DNA from: Actinomadura montaniterrae
GTDB taxonomy: Bacteria > Actinomycetota > Actinomycetes > Streptosporangiales > Streptosporangiaceae
Length of the DNA: 64,000 nucleotides
Assembly: GCF_008923365.1 (NCBI RefSeq)
Contig: NZ_WBMR01000009.1
Coordinates: 1 to 64,000, forward strand
Direction: 5' to 3'
Below, piece after piece: positions 26,166 through 33,480 of this stretch; position 1 is the first letter of the stretch, and each line of letters starts with the position of its first letter. The translations under genes were made by a program, and so were the position numbers. The notes under the pieces are model-generated. The model did no database searches, was not told where the DNA came from, and was given only the letters and a program-made list of their open reading frames with translations.

Positions 26166-26918
26166 CTACTTGCCGGAGTCGGCCGCCAGCCAGTCGGTGT
26201 ACGTGACCTCGCCGAGGGTCGCGCCGTCGGCCGGGACGAGGTCCGGCTCGCGCATGACGCCGCCGTAATACGGCGCGTTCTGATCGGTGACGACCTCGCG
26301 CGGGTCGCCCCACGCGGCCAGGGCCTCGCGGAAGAACACGTCCATCCGGAAGCGCTCGGGTCCGGCGATCTCGGTCCGCCCGTTCAGCGGCGCTTCCACC
26401 GCGGCCTTCTCGACCGCCTGCGCGACCTCCTCGCCCGCGACGGGCTGGAACAGCACCGAGGGCATCCGGACCGTGCCGCCGTCCGTCGCGGCGTCGGCGA
26501 TCTGGTGGGCGAACTCGAAGAACTGCGTGGCGTGCACGATCGAGAACGGGATGCCCGATTCCTCGATCAGCTTCTCCTGTGCGAGCTTCGCGCGGAAGTA
26601 GCCGACGTCGGGACGCTCCTCGGTGCCCACCACCGACAGCGCGACGTGGTGGCCCACCCCGGCCTCCTTCTCCGCCGCGAGCAGGTTGCCGGTCGAGGTC
26701 CGGAAGAAGTCGAGCACCGCCGCGTCCTCGAAGGACGGAGAGTTCGACACGTCGACCACCACGTCCGCGCCCGCCAGCGCGTCGTCCAGCCCCTGGCCGG
26801 TGAGCGTGTTCACGCCCGTCTTCGGAGAGGCCGGCACCGCCTCGTGGCCCTGCTCGCCGAGCTTCTTCACGACCTTCGAGCCGATCAGGCCGGAGCCGCC
26901 GATGACCGCGATCTTCAT
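26166..26918 (-). CDS. NmrA-like atypical SDR (NAD(P)-binding) protein
   Basis: 250 residues starting MKIAVIGGSGLIGSKVV, with the glycine-rich NAD(P) motif GGSGLIG. It has the NmrA/atypical SDR pattern: ADVVVDVSNSPSFED, then HHVALSVVG, and no YxxxK catalytic pair at the normal place, although YFRAKLAQE supplies a Tyr and Lys four residues apart. It may be a redox sensor or an enzyme. Such genes are common beside regulators in actinomycetes. The start is set by the glycine-rich motif; the much longer open frame reaching 27254 runs into the phosphatase gene and is not coding. Confidence 0.87.
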   Translation of the reverse strand: MKIAVIGGSGLIGSKVVKKLGEQGHEAVPASPKTGVNTLTGQGLDDALAGADVVVDVSNSPSFEDAAVLDFFRTSTGNLLAAEKEAGVGHHVALSVVGTEERPDVGYFRAKLAQEKLIEESGIPFSIVHATQFFEFAHQIADAATDGGTVRMPSVLFQPVAGEEVAQAVEKAAVEAPLNGRTEIAGPERFRMDVFFREALAAWGDPREVVTDQNAPYYGGVMREPDLVPADGATLGEVTYTDWLAADSGK

Positions 26919-26982
26919 GCCGGGCTTCCCTTCCGTTCCGGTGACGTTCTTCGCCGCCCGTTCATCGGGCGTGCCGGGAGAC

Positions 26983-28200
26983 TCAGGTTCGGGTGGGGTG
27001 CCATTCGAACACCAGGATGGTGGCGTCGTCGGTGAGGTGGCCGTCCTGGTAGGTGAGGATGTTGTTGACCAGGCGGCGGAGGGCCTCGGGGGCGGGCTCG
27101 CCGGCGGCGATGGCGCGGATGATGAAGTCGGCGAAGCGCTCCTGGCCGAAGCGCGTGCCGTCGGGCGCCTCGGCCTCGGTGACGCCGTCGGTGTAGAGCA
27201 GGACCCGGTCACCGGGCTGGAGCTGGACGGCGTCCACCCGCCAGGTGTGCTCACCGGGGTCGCCGGTCAGCTGGTGGGCCGGGCCGAGCGGCAGCTGCGG
27301 TTCGCGGTCCAGCGCGTTCGGCACGAGGTTCTGGTCGCGCAGCAGCAGCGGGGTCGGGTGACCGCAGTTGATCCAGGTCAGCGTGCCGCTGGACAGGTTC
27401 AGATGGGCGAAGACGCCGGTGAGGAACCGGTCGGGGAACCAGGCGGCGAGGTTCTGGTCGACGGTCGTGACGATCTCCTGCAGCGACCCGCTGCTGCTGC
27501 GGCGCACGTTCCGGCAGCTGGCCATGGCGACCGTGGAGGTCAGCCCCGACAGCAGGTCGTGGCCCATGGAGTCCAGGACGGTGATGTGCAGCTCCCCGTC
27601 GATCAGCGAGTGGTCGAAGGCGTCGCCGCCGAGGTCGTAGGCGGGCTCGAGGACGGCGCTGGAGGTGACCTGGTCGGTCCCCATCGTGCGGGGCGGCATG
27701 TACGCCCACGCCATCTCCGCCTCGAGCTTCAGCGGCGCGCTGCGCTGCAGCCGCGCGTAGGCGTCGCTGTGGCCGCCCTTCCCGATCACGGCCAGGGCCA
27801 GCAGCGAGGCCAGCGTCCGGCAGACCTGAAGGGTGGCCTGGTCGAGCGTGTCGGTCCGCACCTCCAGGACGCCGATGCGGTCCATCCCGTCGTTCATCGG
27901 CAGCCACAGCTGGAGGCCGCCGGCGCGGTGCTCGGCGGCCTGCAGCTGGCCGGTGCGGTAGGTGCGGCCGGCCTCGGTGTCGTCCACGGCCAGCCGCAGG
28001 GACGGCTGGTCGGGCCCCTCCGGCAGGGAGACCAGGGTGTTCTGGCGGAGATCGGCCAGGTAGATGGTGATCGCCCGGACGCCCAGGTCGGCCGCGTGGG
28101 CGTTGAAGAGCGACGGCAGCCGGTCCGGCGAGACGAAGTGCATCTCCTCCAGCAACAGGAGCAGGGTCCTCTCCTGCCGGTGGCTGGCAACCGCCTCCAT
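26983..28200 (-). CDS. SpoIIE/RsbU-type PP2C protein phosphatase with N-terminal GAF-like domain
   Basis: 405 residues from the ATG at 28200; a GTG at 28254 is an alternative. The first half (about 20-160) looks like a GAF sensor domain. The second half is a SpoIIE-type phosphatase: PAYDLGGDAFDH has the metal-binding Asp pair in the GGD motif, then LDSMGHDLLSG, TWINCGHPTPLLLR and LLYTDGVTEAEAPDG. These phosphatases remove phosphate from Ser or Thr on anti-anti-sigma proteins and so steer alternative sigma factors. No partner anti-sigma or STAS gene lies in this window. Confidence 0.93.
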   Translation of the reverse strand: MEAVASHRQERTLLLLLEEMHFVSPDRLPSLFNAHAADLGVRAITIYLADLRQNTLVSLPEGPDQPSLRLAVDDTEAGRTYRTGQLQAAEHRAGGLQLWLPMNDGMDRIGVLEVRTDTLDQATLQVCRTLASLLALAVIGKGGHSDAYARLQRSAPLKLEAEMAWAYMPPRTMGTDQVTSSAVLEPAYDLGGDAFDHSLIDGELHITVLDSMGHDLLSGLTSTVAMASCRNVRRSSSGSLQEIVTTVDQNLAAWFPDRFLTGVFAHLNLSSGTLTWINCGHPTPLLLRDQNLVPNALDREPQLPLGPAHQLTGDPGEHTWRVDAVQLQPGDRVLLYTDGVTEAEAPDGTRFGQERFADFIIRAIAAGEPAPEALRRLVNNILTYQDGHLTDDATILVFEWHPTRT

Positions 28201-28339
28201 GCATGGCCCCCGGGTCGTGGTGCGTCGCTCCGGCGGATCGGTCGTCGGTGACACGGACCCTGCCCTCGGGCGCCGGGTCCGATCCGCGAACGCGGTTTCC
28301 TTGGCGAATCCCGGAGAAGTCCCCGACCGGCCCTTGACG

Positions 28340-28957
28340 TCACTCGTGGTGGGCGGCGGGCGGCTCCCGGCGCAGGCCGGTCATGATCGCGCGGAGGGCG
28401 TCGGCCGCGGCGCGGCGGGCCTCGTCCGGGTCGGGGGCGGCGCCGGCGGTCATGGCCGCCTCGCACAGGGCGCTGAAGAGCAGGCGCGTCAGCATCGGGC
28501 CGGGCTCCACCGTCAGCTCTCCGGCGGCCGCCAGGTCGTCCATGAGCGCCTGGACCGCGGGCAGCCCCAGCTGCTCGTCCAGCTCGCGGCAGCGCTCGGC
28601 GCCCAGGGCGGTGGGGGCCTGCTGGAGCAGCGCGCGGTGCGCGGCGTCGGTGACGGTGCCGTCGAGGTAGGCGTCCAGCGCGGCGGTGAGGCGGGGCCAG
28701 GGCCGGTCATGCCGCAGGGCCGCGGCGGCGACGGCCTCGACGAGGTGCCGCTGGCGGTCGCGGAACACGGCCTCGAACAGGTGGGCCTTGTCGGTGAAGT
28801 GGTAGTAGACCGTCCCCTTGCTCACGCGGGCGGCGCCGGCGACGTCGTCGATGGTGGTCGCGGTGAACCCCTGCGCGGCGAAGAGCGCCGCGGCCGCGTC
28901 GAGCACCGCGGTCCGGGTGAGTTCCCTGTATTCGGCCCTCCGGCCCTTGACGGTCAT
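28340..28957 (-). CDS. TetR-family transcriptional regulator
   Basis: 205 residues. The HTH reads AAALFAAQGFTATTIDDVAGAARVSKG then TVYYHFTDKAHLFEAVF (about 22-65 in parts), strongly TetR. The C-terminal domain resembles the group with a TetR_C_33-type fold (LTAALDAYLDG then AALLQQAPTALG). It is divergent from a hydrolase-SnoaL pair. Two short palindromes lie at the start of the divergent transcript and are the likely operators. The divergent promoter reaches into the first codons of this gene. Confidence 0.92.
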   Translation of the reverse strand: MTVKGRRAEYRELTRTAVLDAAAALFAAQGFTATTIDDVAGAARVSKGTVYYHFTDKAHLFEAVFRDRQRHLVEAVAAAALRHDRPWPRLTAALDAYLDGTVTDAAHRALLQQAPTALGAERCRELDEQLGLPAVQALMDDLAAAGELTVEPGPMLTRLLFSALCEAAMTAGAAPDPDEARRAAADALRAIMTGLRREPPAAHHE

Positions 28958-28974
28958 GCCGACCAGGCTACAGT
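28947..28974 (+). promoter_or_regulatory. Predicted sigma-70-type promoter of the hydrolase/SnoaL unit
   Basis: TTGACG at 28947-28952, a 16-bp spacer, then TACAGT at 28969-28974. Transcription would start near 28981, inside the palindrome. The -35 box overlaps the first codons of the divergent TetR gene. Confidence 0.6.
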
Positions 28975-28975
28975 T

Positions 28976-29009
28976 ACTGACTATGAGTCAGTTCTCGACT
29001 GAAGGTCAG
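28976..29009. promoter_or_regulatory. Two palindromes at the transcription start, probable TetR operators
   Basis: Site 1 (28976-28992) is ACTGACT-ATG-AGTCAGT, a perfect 7-bp palindrome with a 3-bp spacer. Site 2 (28999-29009) is CTGA-AGG-TCAG, a shorter copy of the same pattern. Both lie just downstream of the predicted -10 box, where a bound repressor would block transcription. Confidence 0.75.
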
Positions 29010-29012
29010 AAC

Positions 29013-29846
29013 GTGCTGGAGACGTCCCGGGGCCCGCTGCGCTACTGGCGGACGGGCACCGGGACCGGGCCCGCCGTGCTCTTCCTGCAGGGCTTCCTCG
29101 CCGGGCCGGACGTCTGGTCGCCCGTGGTCGCCGAACTCGCCGGACGGCACCGGTGCATCACCGTCGACTGGCCGTTCGGCGCGCACCGCGTGCCGATGCG
29201 GCCCGACGCCGACCTGTCCCCGCCCGGCCTCGCCGACCTGGTCGTCGAGGTCCTGGACCTGCTGGGCGAGAGCAGCGCCGTCCTCGCCGGCAACGACAGC
29301 GGCGGGGTCATCGCGCAGCTGGTCACGGCCGCGCACCCGGACCGCGTCGCCGCGCTGGCGCTGGTGGCCTGCGACGCCTTCGAGGTCTTCCCGCCCGGGA
29401 TCTATCGGTGGCTGTTCCGCTTCGCCGCGGTCCCCGGCGTGGTGCGGTCGATGGCCGCCGCGATGAGCGTCCCGGCCATCGCCCGGTCGCGGCTCGGGTT
29501 CGGCGCCGTCATGGAGCACCGCCCCGGCTCGGTCTCGCACTGGACCGCGCCGCTCGCCGCCGAGCCCGGCGTCCGCCGGGACATCACCAAGCTGATGACG
29601 GGATCGTCCAACGCGCAGACCCTCGCCGCCGCCCGCACCTTCGGCAGCTACGACCGGCCGGTCCTGGTCGTCTCGGCCGAGCACGACCGGCTGTTCCCGG
29701 TGGCGCTCGGCCGGCGGCTGGCCGACGCCTTCCCGCGCGGACGCCACGAAGTGGTCGGCGGATCGGGGACGTTCGTGCCGCACGACCAGCCCGCGCGGCT
29801 CGCCGAGCTCCTCGGCGGCTTCCTGGCCGGGCAGGGCGTCCGATGA
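29013..29846 (+). CDS. Alpha/beta hydrolase
   Basis: 277 residues from the GTG at 29013, preceded by GAAGG seven bases upstream. The ATG at 28983 is in frame but sits in the middle of the operator, so it would need a leaderless transcript. FLQGFLAGPDVW is the oxyanion region and DWPFGAHRVPM follows. The nucleophile elbow reads VLAGNDSGGVIAQL, where the Asp in NDSGG is the likely nucleophile, as in haloalkane-dehalogenase-like hydrolases. SAEHDRLFP and a late His (FVPHDQPARL) complete the set. It is translationally coupled to the SnoaL gene by an ATGA overlap. Confidence 0.85.
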   Translation: MLETSRGPLRYWRTGTGTGPAVLFLQGFLAGPDVWSPVVAELAGRHRCITVDWPFGAHRVPMRPDADLSPPGLADLVVEVLDLLGESSAVLAGNDSGGVIAQLVTAAHPDRVAALALVACDAFEVFPPGIYRWLFRFAAVPGVVRSMAAAMSVPAIARSRLGFGAVMEHRPGSVSHWTAPLAAEPGVRRDITKLMTGSSNAQTLAAARTFGSYDRPVLVVSAEHDRLFPVALGRRLADAFPRGRHEVVGGSGTFVPHDQPARLAELLGGFLAGQGVR

Positions 29847-30265
29847 CCCCCGGCGAGCTCCCCGCCGTGTTCGCCGCCGGCTGGGCGCTGCCCAAGCCCG
29901 ACGCGTTCCTCGACCACTTCCGCCCGGTCATCGCGCCGGACGCGACGTTCGTCCAGCCCATGTTCCCCGACGCCCGCGGCATCGCCGCCATCGAGGACAT
30001 GTTCCGCAAGCTGTTCGCCCTCTTCCCCGACGCGTCGCTCACGGTCGTCGGCGGCGCCGTCCAGGGGGACACCGTCTACATCGAGTCCACCTGCACCGTG
30101 ACGCTGGGCCGCAAGCCGGCCCGGTTCGACGTCTGCGACCGGTTCACCGTCGCGGACGGCGCCATCCGGACGCGCAGGTCCTTCTCCGACCCGCTGCCGC
30201 TCCTGCTCACCGGGCTGCGCCGCCCCTCCGCCTGGCCCCGTCTCATCCGCAGCCGCATCTCCTAG
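29843..30265 (+). CDS. SnoaL/NTF2-like protein
   Basis: 140 residues with the cone-shaped NTF2/SnoaL fold pattern: FLDHFRPVIAPDATFVQPMFP, then IEDMFRKLFALFPDASLTV and a final FDVCDRFTVADGAIRTRRSF strand pair. Members include polyketide cyclases, isomerases and limonene-epoxide hydrolases. It overlaps the hydrolase stop by 4 bp, so both products probably act in one small degradation or detoxification step under the divergent TetR. The exact activity is unknown. Confidence 0.85.
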   Translation: MTPGELPAVFAAGWALPKPDAFLDHFRPVIAPDATFVQPMFPDARGIAAIEDMFRKLFALFPDASLTVVGGAVQGDTVYIESTCTVTLGRKPARFDVCDRFTVADGAIRTRRSFSDPLPLLLTGLRRPSAWPRLIRSRIS

Positions 30266-30279
30266 GGAAGGCAGGGGCG

Positions 30280-31563
30280 TCAGAGGGCGTCGCCGAGGGC
30301 ACGGCGCAGGTCGGCGGCGTCGGTGAACGCGATGGCCGGCTGGTCCTGGACGGCCTCGTCCACCACGTCCGCCAGCGCCCGGGGCAGGGCCGGATCGCGC
30401 TTCCGCAGCGGGACGGGACGTTCCTGCAGGACGATCTGCCAAGGGTCGCGCCCGCGCGGGAAGTCGCGCGGGTACCGGCCGGTGAGCAGCCAGTACAGGC
30501 AGGCCCCGGCCGCCCACAGGTCGACCTCGGGCCGGGCGTACTTGAAGTTGATCACCTGCTGGCGGGGCATGAACGTCGGCTTGCCGGCGGCGGCCCCGGT
30601 GCGGGTGAGGCCGCTGAGCCCGGCCTGGTCGAACGCCTTCGCCAGGCCGAAATCGCTGACCTTCGCGGTGCCGTCCCCCGCCAGCAGGATGTTGTGCGGG
30701 CTGAGGTCGCGGTGGACGATGCCCTCCCCGTGCGCGTGCCCCAGGCCGTCCAGCACCTCCAGCATGAGCGGGACCGCCTCGTCCACCGGCAGGACGCCGC
30801 CGTGCCGCGCGGCCAGCCGGTCCAGGCTGCCGCCGGAGCAGTACTCCATGGTGAAGAAGAACCCGTCGCCGTCAACGCCGATCTCGTGCAGCGAGGCGAT
30901 GTTCGGATGCCGCAGGCCGCGGGTGACCTCGGCCTCGCGCAGGAACCGCTCGCGCGCCGTCCGGCCGGCCGCCGCCTTGGGCAGCATCACCTTCAGCGCG
31001 ACCCGGTCGCCGGTGCGCTCGTCGCGCGCCAGGTAGACCGCGCCCATCCCGCCGCGTCCCAGCTCCTCCAGCACCGTGAACCCGTCGAGCGGCACCGGGC
31101 TCCGCGCCGGACGCGGCGCGGCGCGGCGGCAGTCCGCGCACGGGACGCCCGCGTCGGCACCGTCCGGCAGCTCGGCGCCGCAGGACGCGCAGGACGGCGG
31201 GACCTCGATCCGCACCCGGAACACCGTCTCGCCGAGCGTGATCGTGTCCCCGTCGGCCAGGTCCCGCTCCGGATAGGACCGCGCCTTCGCCTCCTCGGGC
31301 GTGAGGCCCTTGTCCCGCTGGCCGATCTTCTCCCCGTTGACGTAGGTGCCGTTCAGGCTGCCGAAGTCGCGGACGCGCAGGTCGGGCGGGTTGATGTCGA
31401 GCAGGCAGTGGTGCCGGGAGATCGTGCGGTGCTCGCGGTCGTCGGGGATGCGCGGCGAGCAGTCCGGGGAGCGGCCGACGACGCAGGTGGTGCGCTCGTC
31501 GAAGACGAACGCGCGGCCGCGCAGCGCGCCGGCGGTGACCTCCAACGTGACCGTCGCGGGCAT
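30280..31563 (-). CDS. Ser/Thr protein kinase with N-terminal FHA domain and zinc ribbon
   Basis: 427 residues with three parts. An FHA domain at about 20-115 (VVGRSPDC, ISRHHCLLDI, LNGTYVNGEKIG) binds phosphothreonine. A small zinc ribbon has CxxC at 125-128 and CxxC at 142-145. A Hanks-type kinase occupies about 160-427, with GRGGMG at 169-174, Lys191, HRD at 284-286 and DFG at 304-306. All catalytic residues are kept, so it should be active. There is no transmembrane helix or PASTA domain, so it is cytosolic, unlike PknB. The order FHA-zinc ribbon-kinase is unusual. The ATG at 31563 fits the domain start. Confidence 0.92.
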   Translation of the reverse strand: MPATVTLEVTAGALRGRAFVFDERTTCVVGRSPDCSPRIPDDREHRTISRHHCLLDINPPDLRVRDFGSLNGTYVNGEKIGQRDKGLTPEEAKARSYPERDLADGDTITLGETVFRVRIEVPPSCASCGAELPDGADAGVPCADCRRAAPRPARSPVPLDGFTVLEELGRGGMGAVYLARDERTGDRVALKVMLPKAAAGRTARERFLREAEVTRGLRHPNIASLHEIGVDGDGFFFTMEYCSGGSLDRLAARHGGVLPVDEAVPLMLEVLDGLGHAHGEGIVHRDLSPHNILLAGDGTAKVSDFGLAKAFDQAGLSGLTRTGAAAGKPTFMPRQQVINFKYARPEVDLWAAGACLYWLLTGRYPRDFPRGRDPWQIVLQERPVPLRKRDPALPRALADVVDEAVQDQPAIAFTDAADLRRALGDAL

Positions 31564-31669
31564 CGGCCCCGTCACCCTCCCGCTGCTCGCCACCCGGACC
31601 CGCGTCGCCGCGGCGGCGCACAGCCTACGCCGCGCCGCGCCGGTTCGTCCTCCCGCCCACGTCCCGCCG

Positions 31670-31689
31670 GTTCCCGTGCCCGCGGGAAC
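31670..31689. promoter_or_regulatory. Palindrome between divergent kinase and hydrolase genes
   Basis: GTTCCCG, six-base spacer, CGGGAAC: perfect 7-bp arms, 45 bp before the hydrolase start and about 105 bp before the kinase start. Probably an operator; the regulator is unknown, though an AraC gene follows the hydrolase. Confidence 0.5.
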
Positions 31690-31733
31690 ATTCGTCCAAT
31701 ACAGGCGGCCCCGCGCCCGTGCACGGTGGCTCC

Positions 31734-32558
31734 ATGAGCGAGCATGACGGTCACCTCGCGTGCGGGATGCACGTGGTCCACCACGGGTCGCGGCAGGCGC
31801 CGCCGCTGCTGCTCATCCACGGATCGGGGGCCTCGGGCGGCACCTGGAACCCGATGGTCCCGGCGCTCGCCGGCCATCATCACGTCATCCGGGTCGATCT
31901 GCCCGGCTGCGGCCAGTCGCCGCCCGCGCCCTCGTACGACGTCCCCGACCAGGCGGACCGCGTCGCCGCGCTGCTGGACGAGCTCGGCCTCCGGCGCGTC
32001 GCCGTCGCCGGGCACTCCAGCGGCGGCTACGTCGCGACCGCGCTCGCCGAGCGGCGTCCCGACCTCGCGGGCCCGCTCGTGCTGATCAGCAGCGGCCCGA
32101 GCCCCGACGCGGTCCTGCCGCAGCCGTTCGCCGTCCGGATCATGCTGGCGCCGCCGCTCGGCGCGCTGCTGTGGCGGAGGCGTTCGGCCACGATGATCCG
32201 GCGCGGGATCGGCGCGACCGCCGCCGGCCCGGTGGACATCCCGGACGAACTCGTCTCCGGCGTCCAGACCATCTCCTACCGCACGATGAGGACGGTGCTG
32301 CGGCGCAACTCCGCGTACATCGCCGAGCGGGCCGTGCCCGAGCGCCTCGCCGACCTCGACGCGCCCGTACTGGTGATCTTCGGGGACGGCGACCGCCGCT
32401 GGGACCCGGCGTCAGCCCGCCAGTACGACGCGGTGCCGAACGCGCGGGTCGAGATTCTGCCGGGCGTCGGGCACCTGCCCGTCCTCGAAGCGCCCGAGGC
32501 GACCACCGAGCTGCTCCTGGACTTCACGGCGGCGAACCACGGGCCGCTCGGCCGGTGA
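31734..32558 (+). CDS. Alpha/beta hydrolase
   Basis: 274 residues from the ATG at 31734; GTG 31719 is an alternative. LLLIHGSGASGGTW (about 25-38) is the oxyanion motif and DLPGCGQSPP follows. The nucleophile elbow is VAGHSSGGYVA (about 95-105), with Ser in the GHSSGG motif. FGDGDRRWDP supplies the acid and LPGVGHLPVLEAPE the His. This is a full Ser-Asp-His set as in esterases and C-C bond hydrolases. It is cytoplasmic. An AraC-family gene follows 23 bp later on the same strand. Confidence 0.87.
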   Translation: MSEHDGHLACGMHVVHHGSRQAPPLLLIHGSGASGGTWNPMVPALAGHHHVIRVDLPGCGQSPPAPSYDVPDQADRVAALLDELGLRRVAVAGHSSGGYVATALAERRPDLAGPLVLISSGPSPDAVLPQPFAVRIMLAPPLGALLWRRRSATMIRRGIGATAAGPVDIPDELVSGVQTISYRTMRTVLRRNSAYIAERAVPERLADLDAPVLVIFGDGDRRWDPASARQYDAVPNARVEILPGVGHLPVLEAPEATTELLLDFTAANHGPLGR

Positions 32559-32581
32559 GCCCGGAAACCTAGACTGGTCAC

Positions 32582-33415
32582 ATGCTCGAGACGGTGCCGT
32601 CGCCGGACTGGGCGCGGGTGGACATCGCCGTGCCGCGCCCGGCGGACCGCCTGCCCGGGATCAGCATGGCGGGGTTCCATCAGCGCGTCCCCGCGGTCGC
32701 CGACATCGCCATGGTCGCCCACCCGTCGGTCACCCTGCTCATCGACCTGAGCGAGACGGACGGCCTCGCCTACCGCGCCCACGGCCGGCGGCGGCGCGGG
32801 AGCTTCGTCGCCGGGCTCCTCCCCGGCGACGTCCGGACGGGCGGCCGGGTGGGCGCGTGCCTCCAGATCCGGCTGGGGCCGGTCGCCGCGGCCGCGGTCC
32901 TCGGCGAAGCGGCCGAGCTCACCGGGACGGTGGTGCCCCTTGAAGACGTCTGGGGCCGGGACGCCGCGCGCGCCGAGGACAGGCTGCGCGCCGCCGCGTC
33001 GTGGGACGAGCGGTTCGCCATCGCGGCCGGCCTCCTGCTCCGCCGGCGGCCGGACGCCGGGCGGCGCGTCGACCCGGAGGTGGCGCACGTGTGGCGGCGG
33101 GCGTTCGCCGGACGGGGCCGGGTGCGGGTCGACGGCCTGGCGGACGAGGTCGGCTGGACCCGCAAGCGCCTGTGGTCGCGTTTCCGGGCCCAGCTCGGCA
33201 CCACCCCGAAGCGCGCCGCGCAGCTGGTGCGCTTCGACCATGCCGCCCACCTGCTCGCGGCGGGGCATCCGGCCGCCGACGTCGCCGCGCGGAGCGGCTA
33301 CGTCGACCAGTCCCACCTGAACCGGGAGGTCAGGACGTTCAGCGGGCTCACCCCGGCGGCCGTCGCCGCCGCGCCGTGGCTCGCGATCGACGACGTGGCC
33401 TGGCCGGCACCCTGA
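32582..33415 (+). CDS. AraC-family transcriptional regulator
   Basis: 277 residues. The C-terminal DNA-binding domain (about 175-265) has both helix-turn-helix parts: RVDGLADEVGWTRKRLWSRFRAQLGTTPKRAAQLVRFDHA in blocks, then AADVAARSGYVDQSHLNREVRTFSGLTP, which is the AraC signature. The first half is a poorly conserved effector-binding domain with no recognisable cupin motif. It may control the upstream hydrolase. Its target and ligand are unknown. Confidence 0.9.
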   Translation: MLETVPSPDWARVDIAVPRPADRLPGISMAGFHQRVPAVADIAMVAHPSVTLLIDLSETDGLAYRAHGRRRRGSFVAGLLPGDVRTGGRVGACLQIRLGPVAAAAVLGEAAELTGTVVPLEDVWGRDAARAEDRLRAAASWDERFAIAAGLLLRRRPDAGRRVDPEVAHVWRRAFAGRGRVRVDGLADEVGWTRKRLWSRFRAQLGTTPKRAAQLVRFDHAAHLLAAGHPAADVAARSGYVDQSHLNREVRTFSGLTPAAVAAAPWLAIDDVAWPAP

Positions 33416-33460
33416 CGAGACCGCCGGCGCGCTGACGAGACCGGCGCGCTGACGAGACCG
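33412..33460 (+). repeat. Three copies of CTGACGAGACCG at the end of the AraC gene
   Basis: The 12-mer CTGACGAGACCG begins at 33412, 33432 and 33449. The first copy contains the AraC stop codon. The third copy repeats the preceding GGCGCG as well. It looks like slippage duplication around the stop; a function is not evident. Confidence 0.7.
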
Positions 33461-33480
33461 TTGCCGCGCGACCGGAGGAG

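Noticed and set aside
27000..27254. Upstream extension of the NmrA-like gene into the phosphatase gene
   Set aside because: The extension is a frame-shifted reading of the phosphatase C-terminus; the glycine-rich motif at MKIAVIGGSG sets the start.
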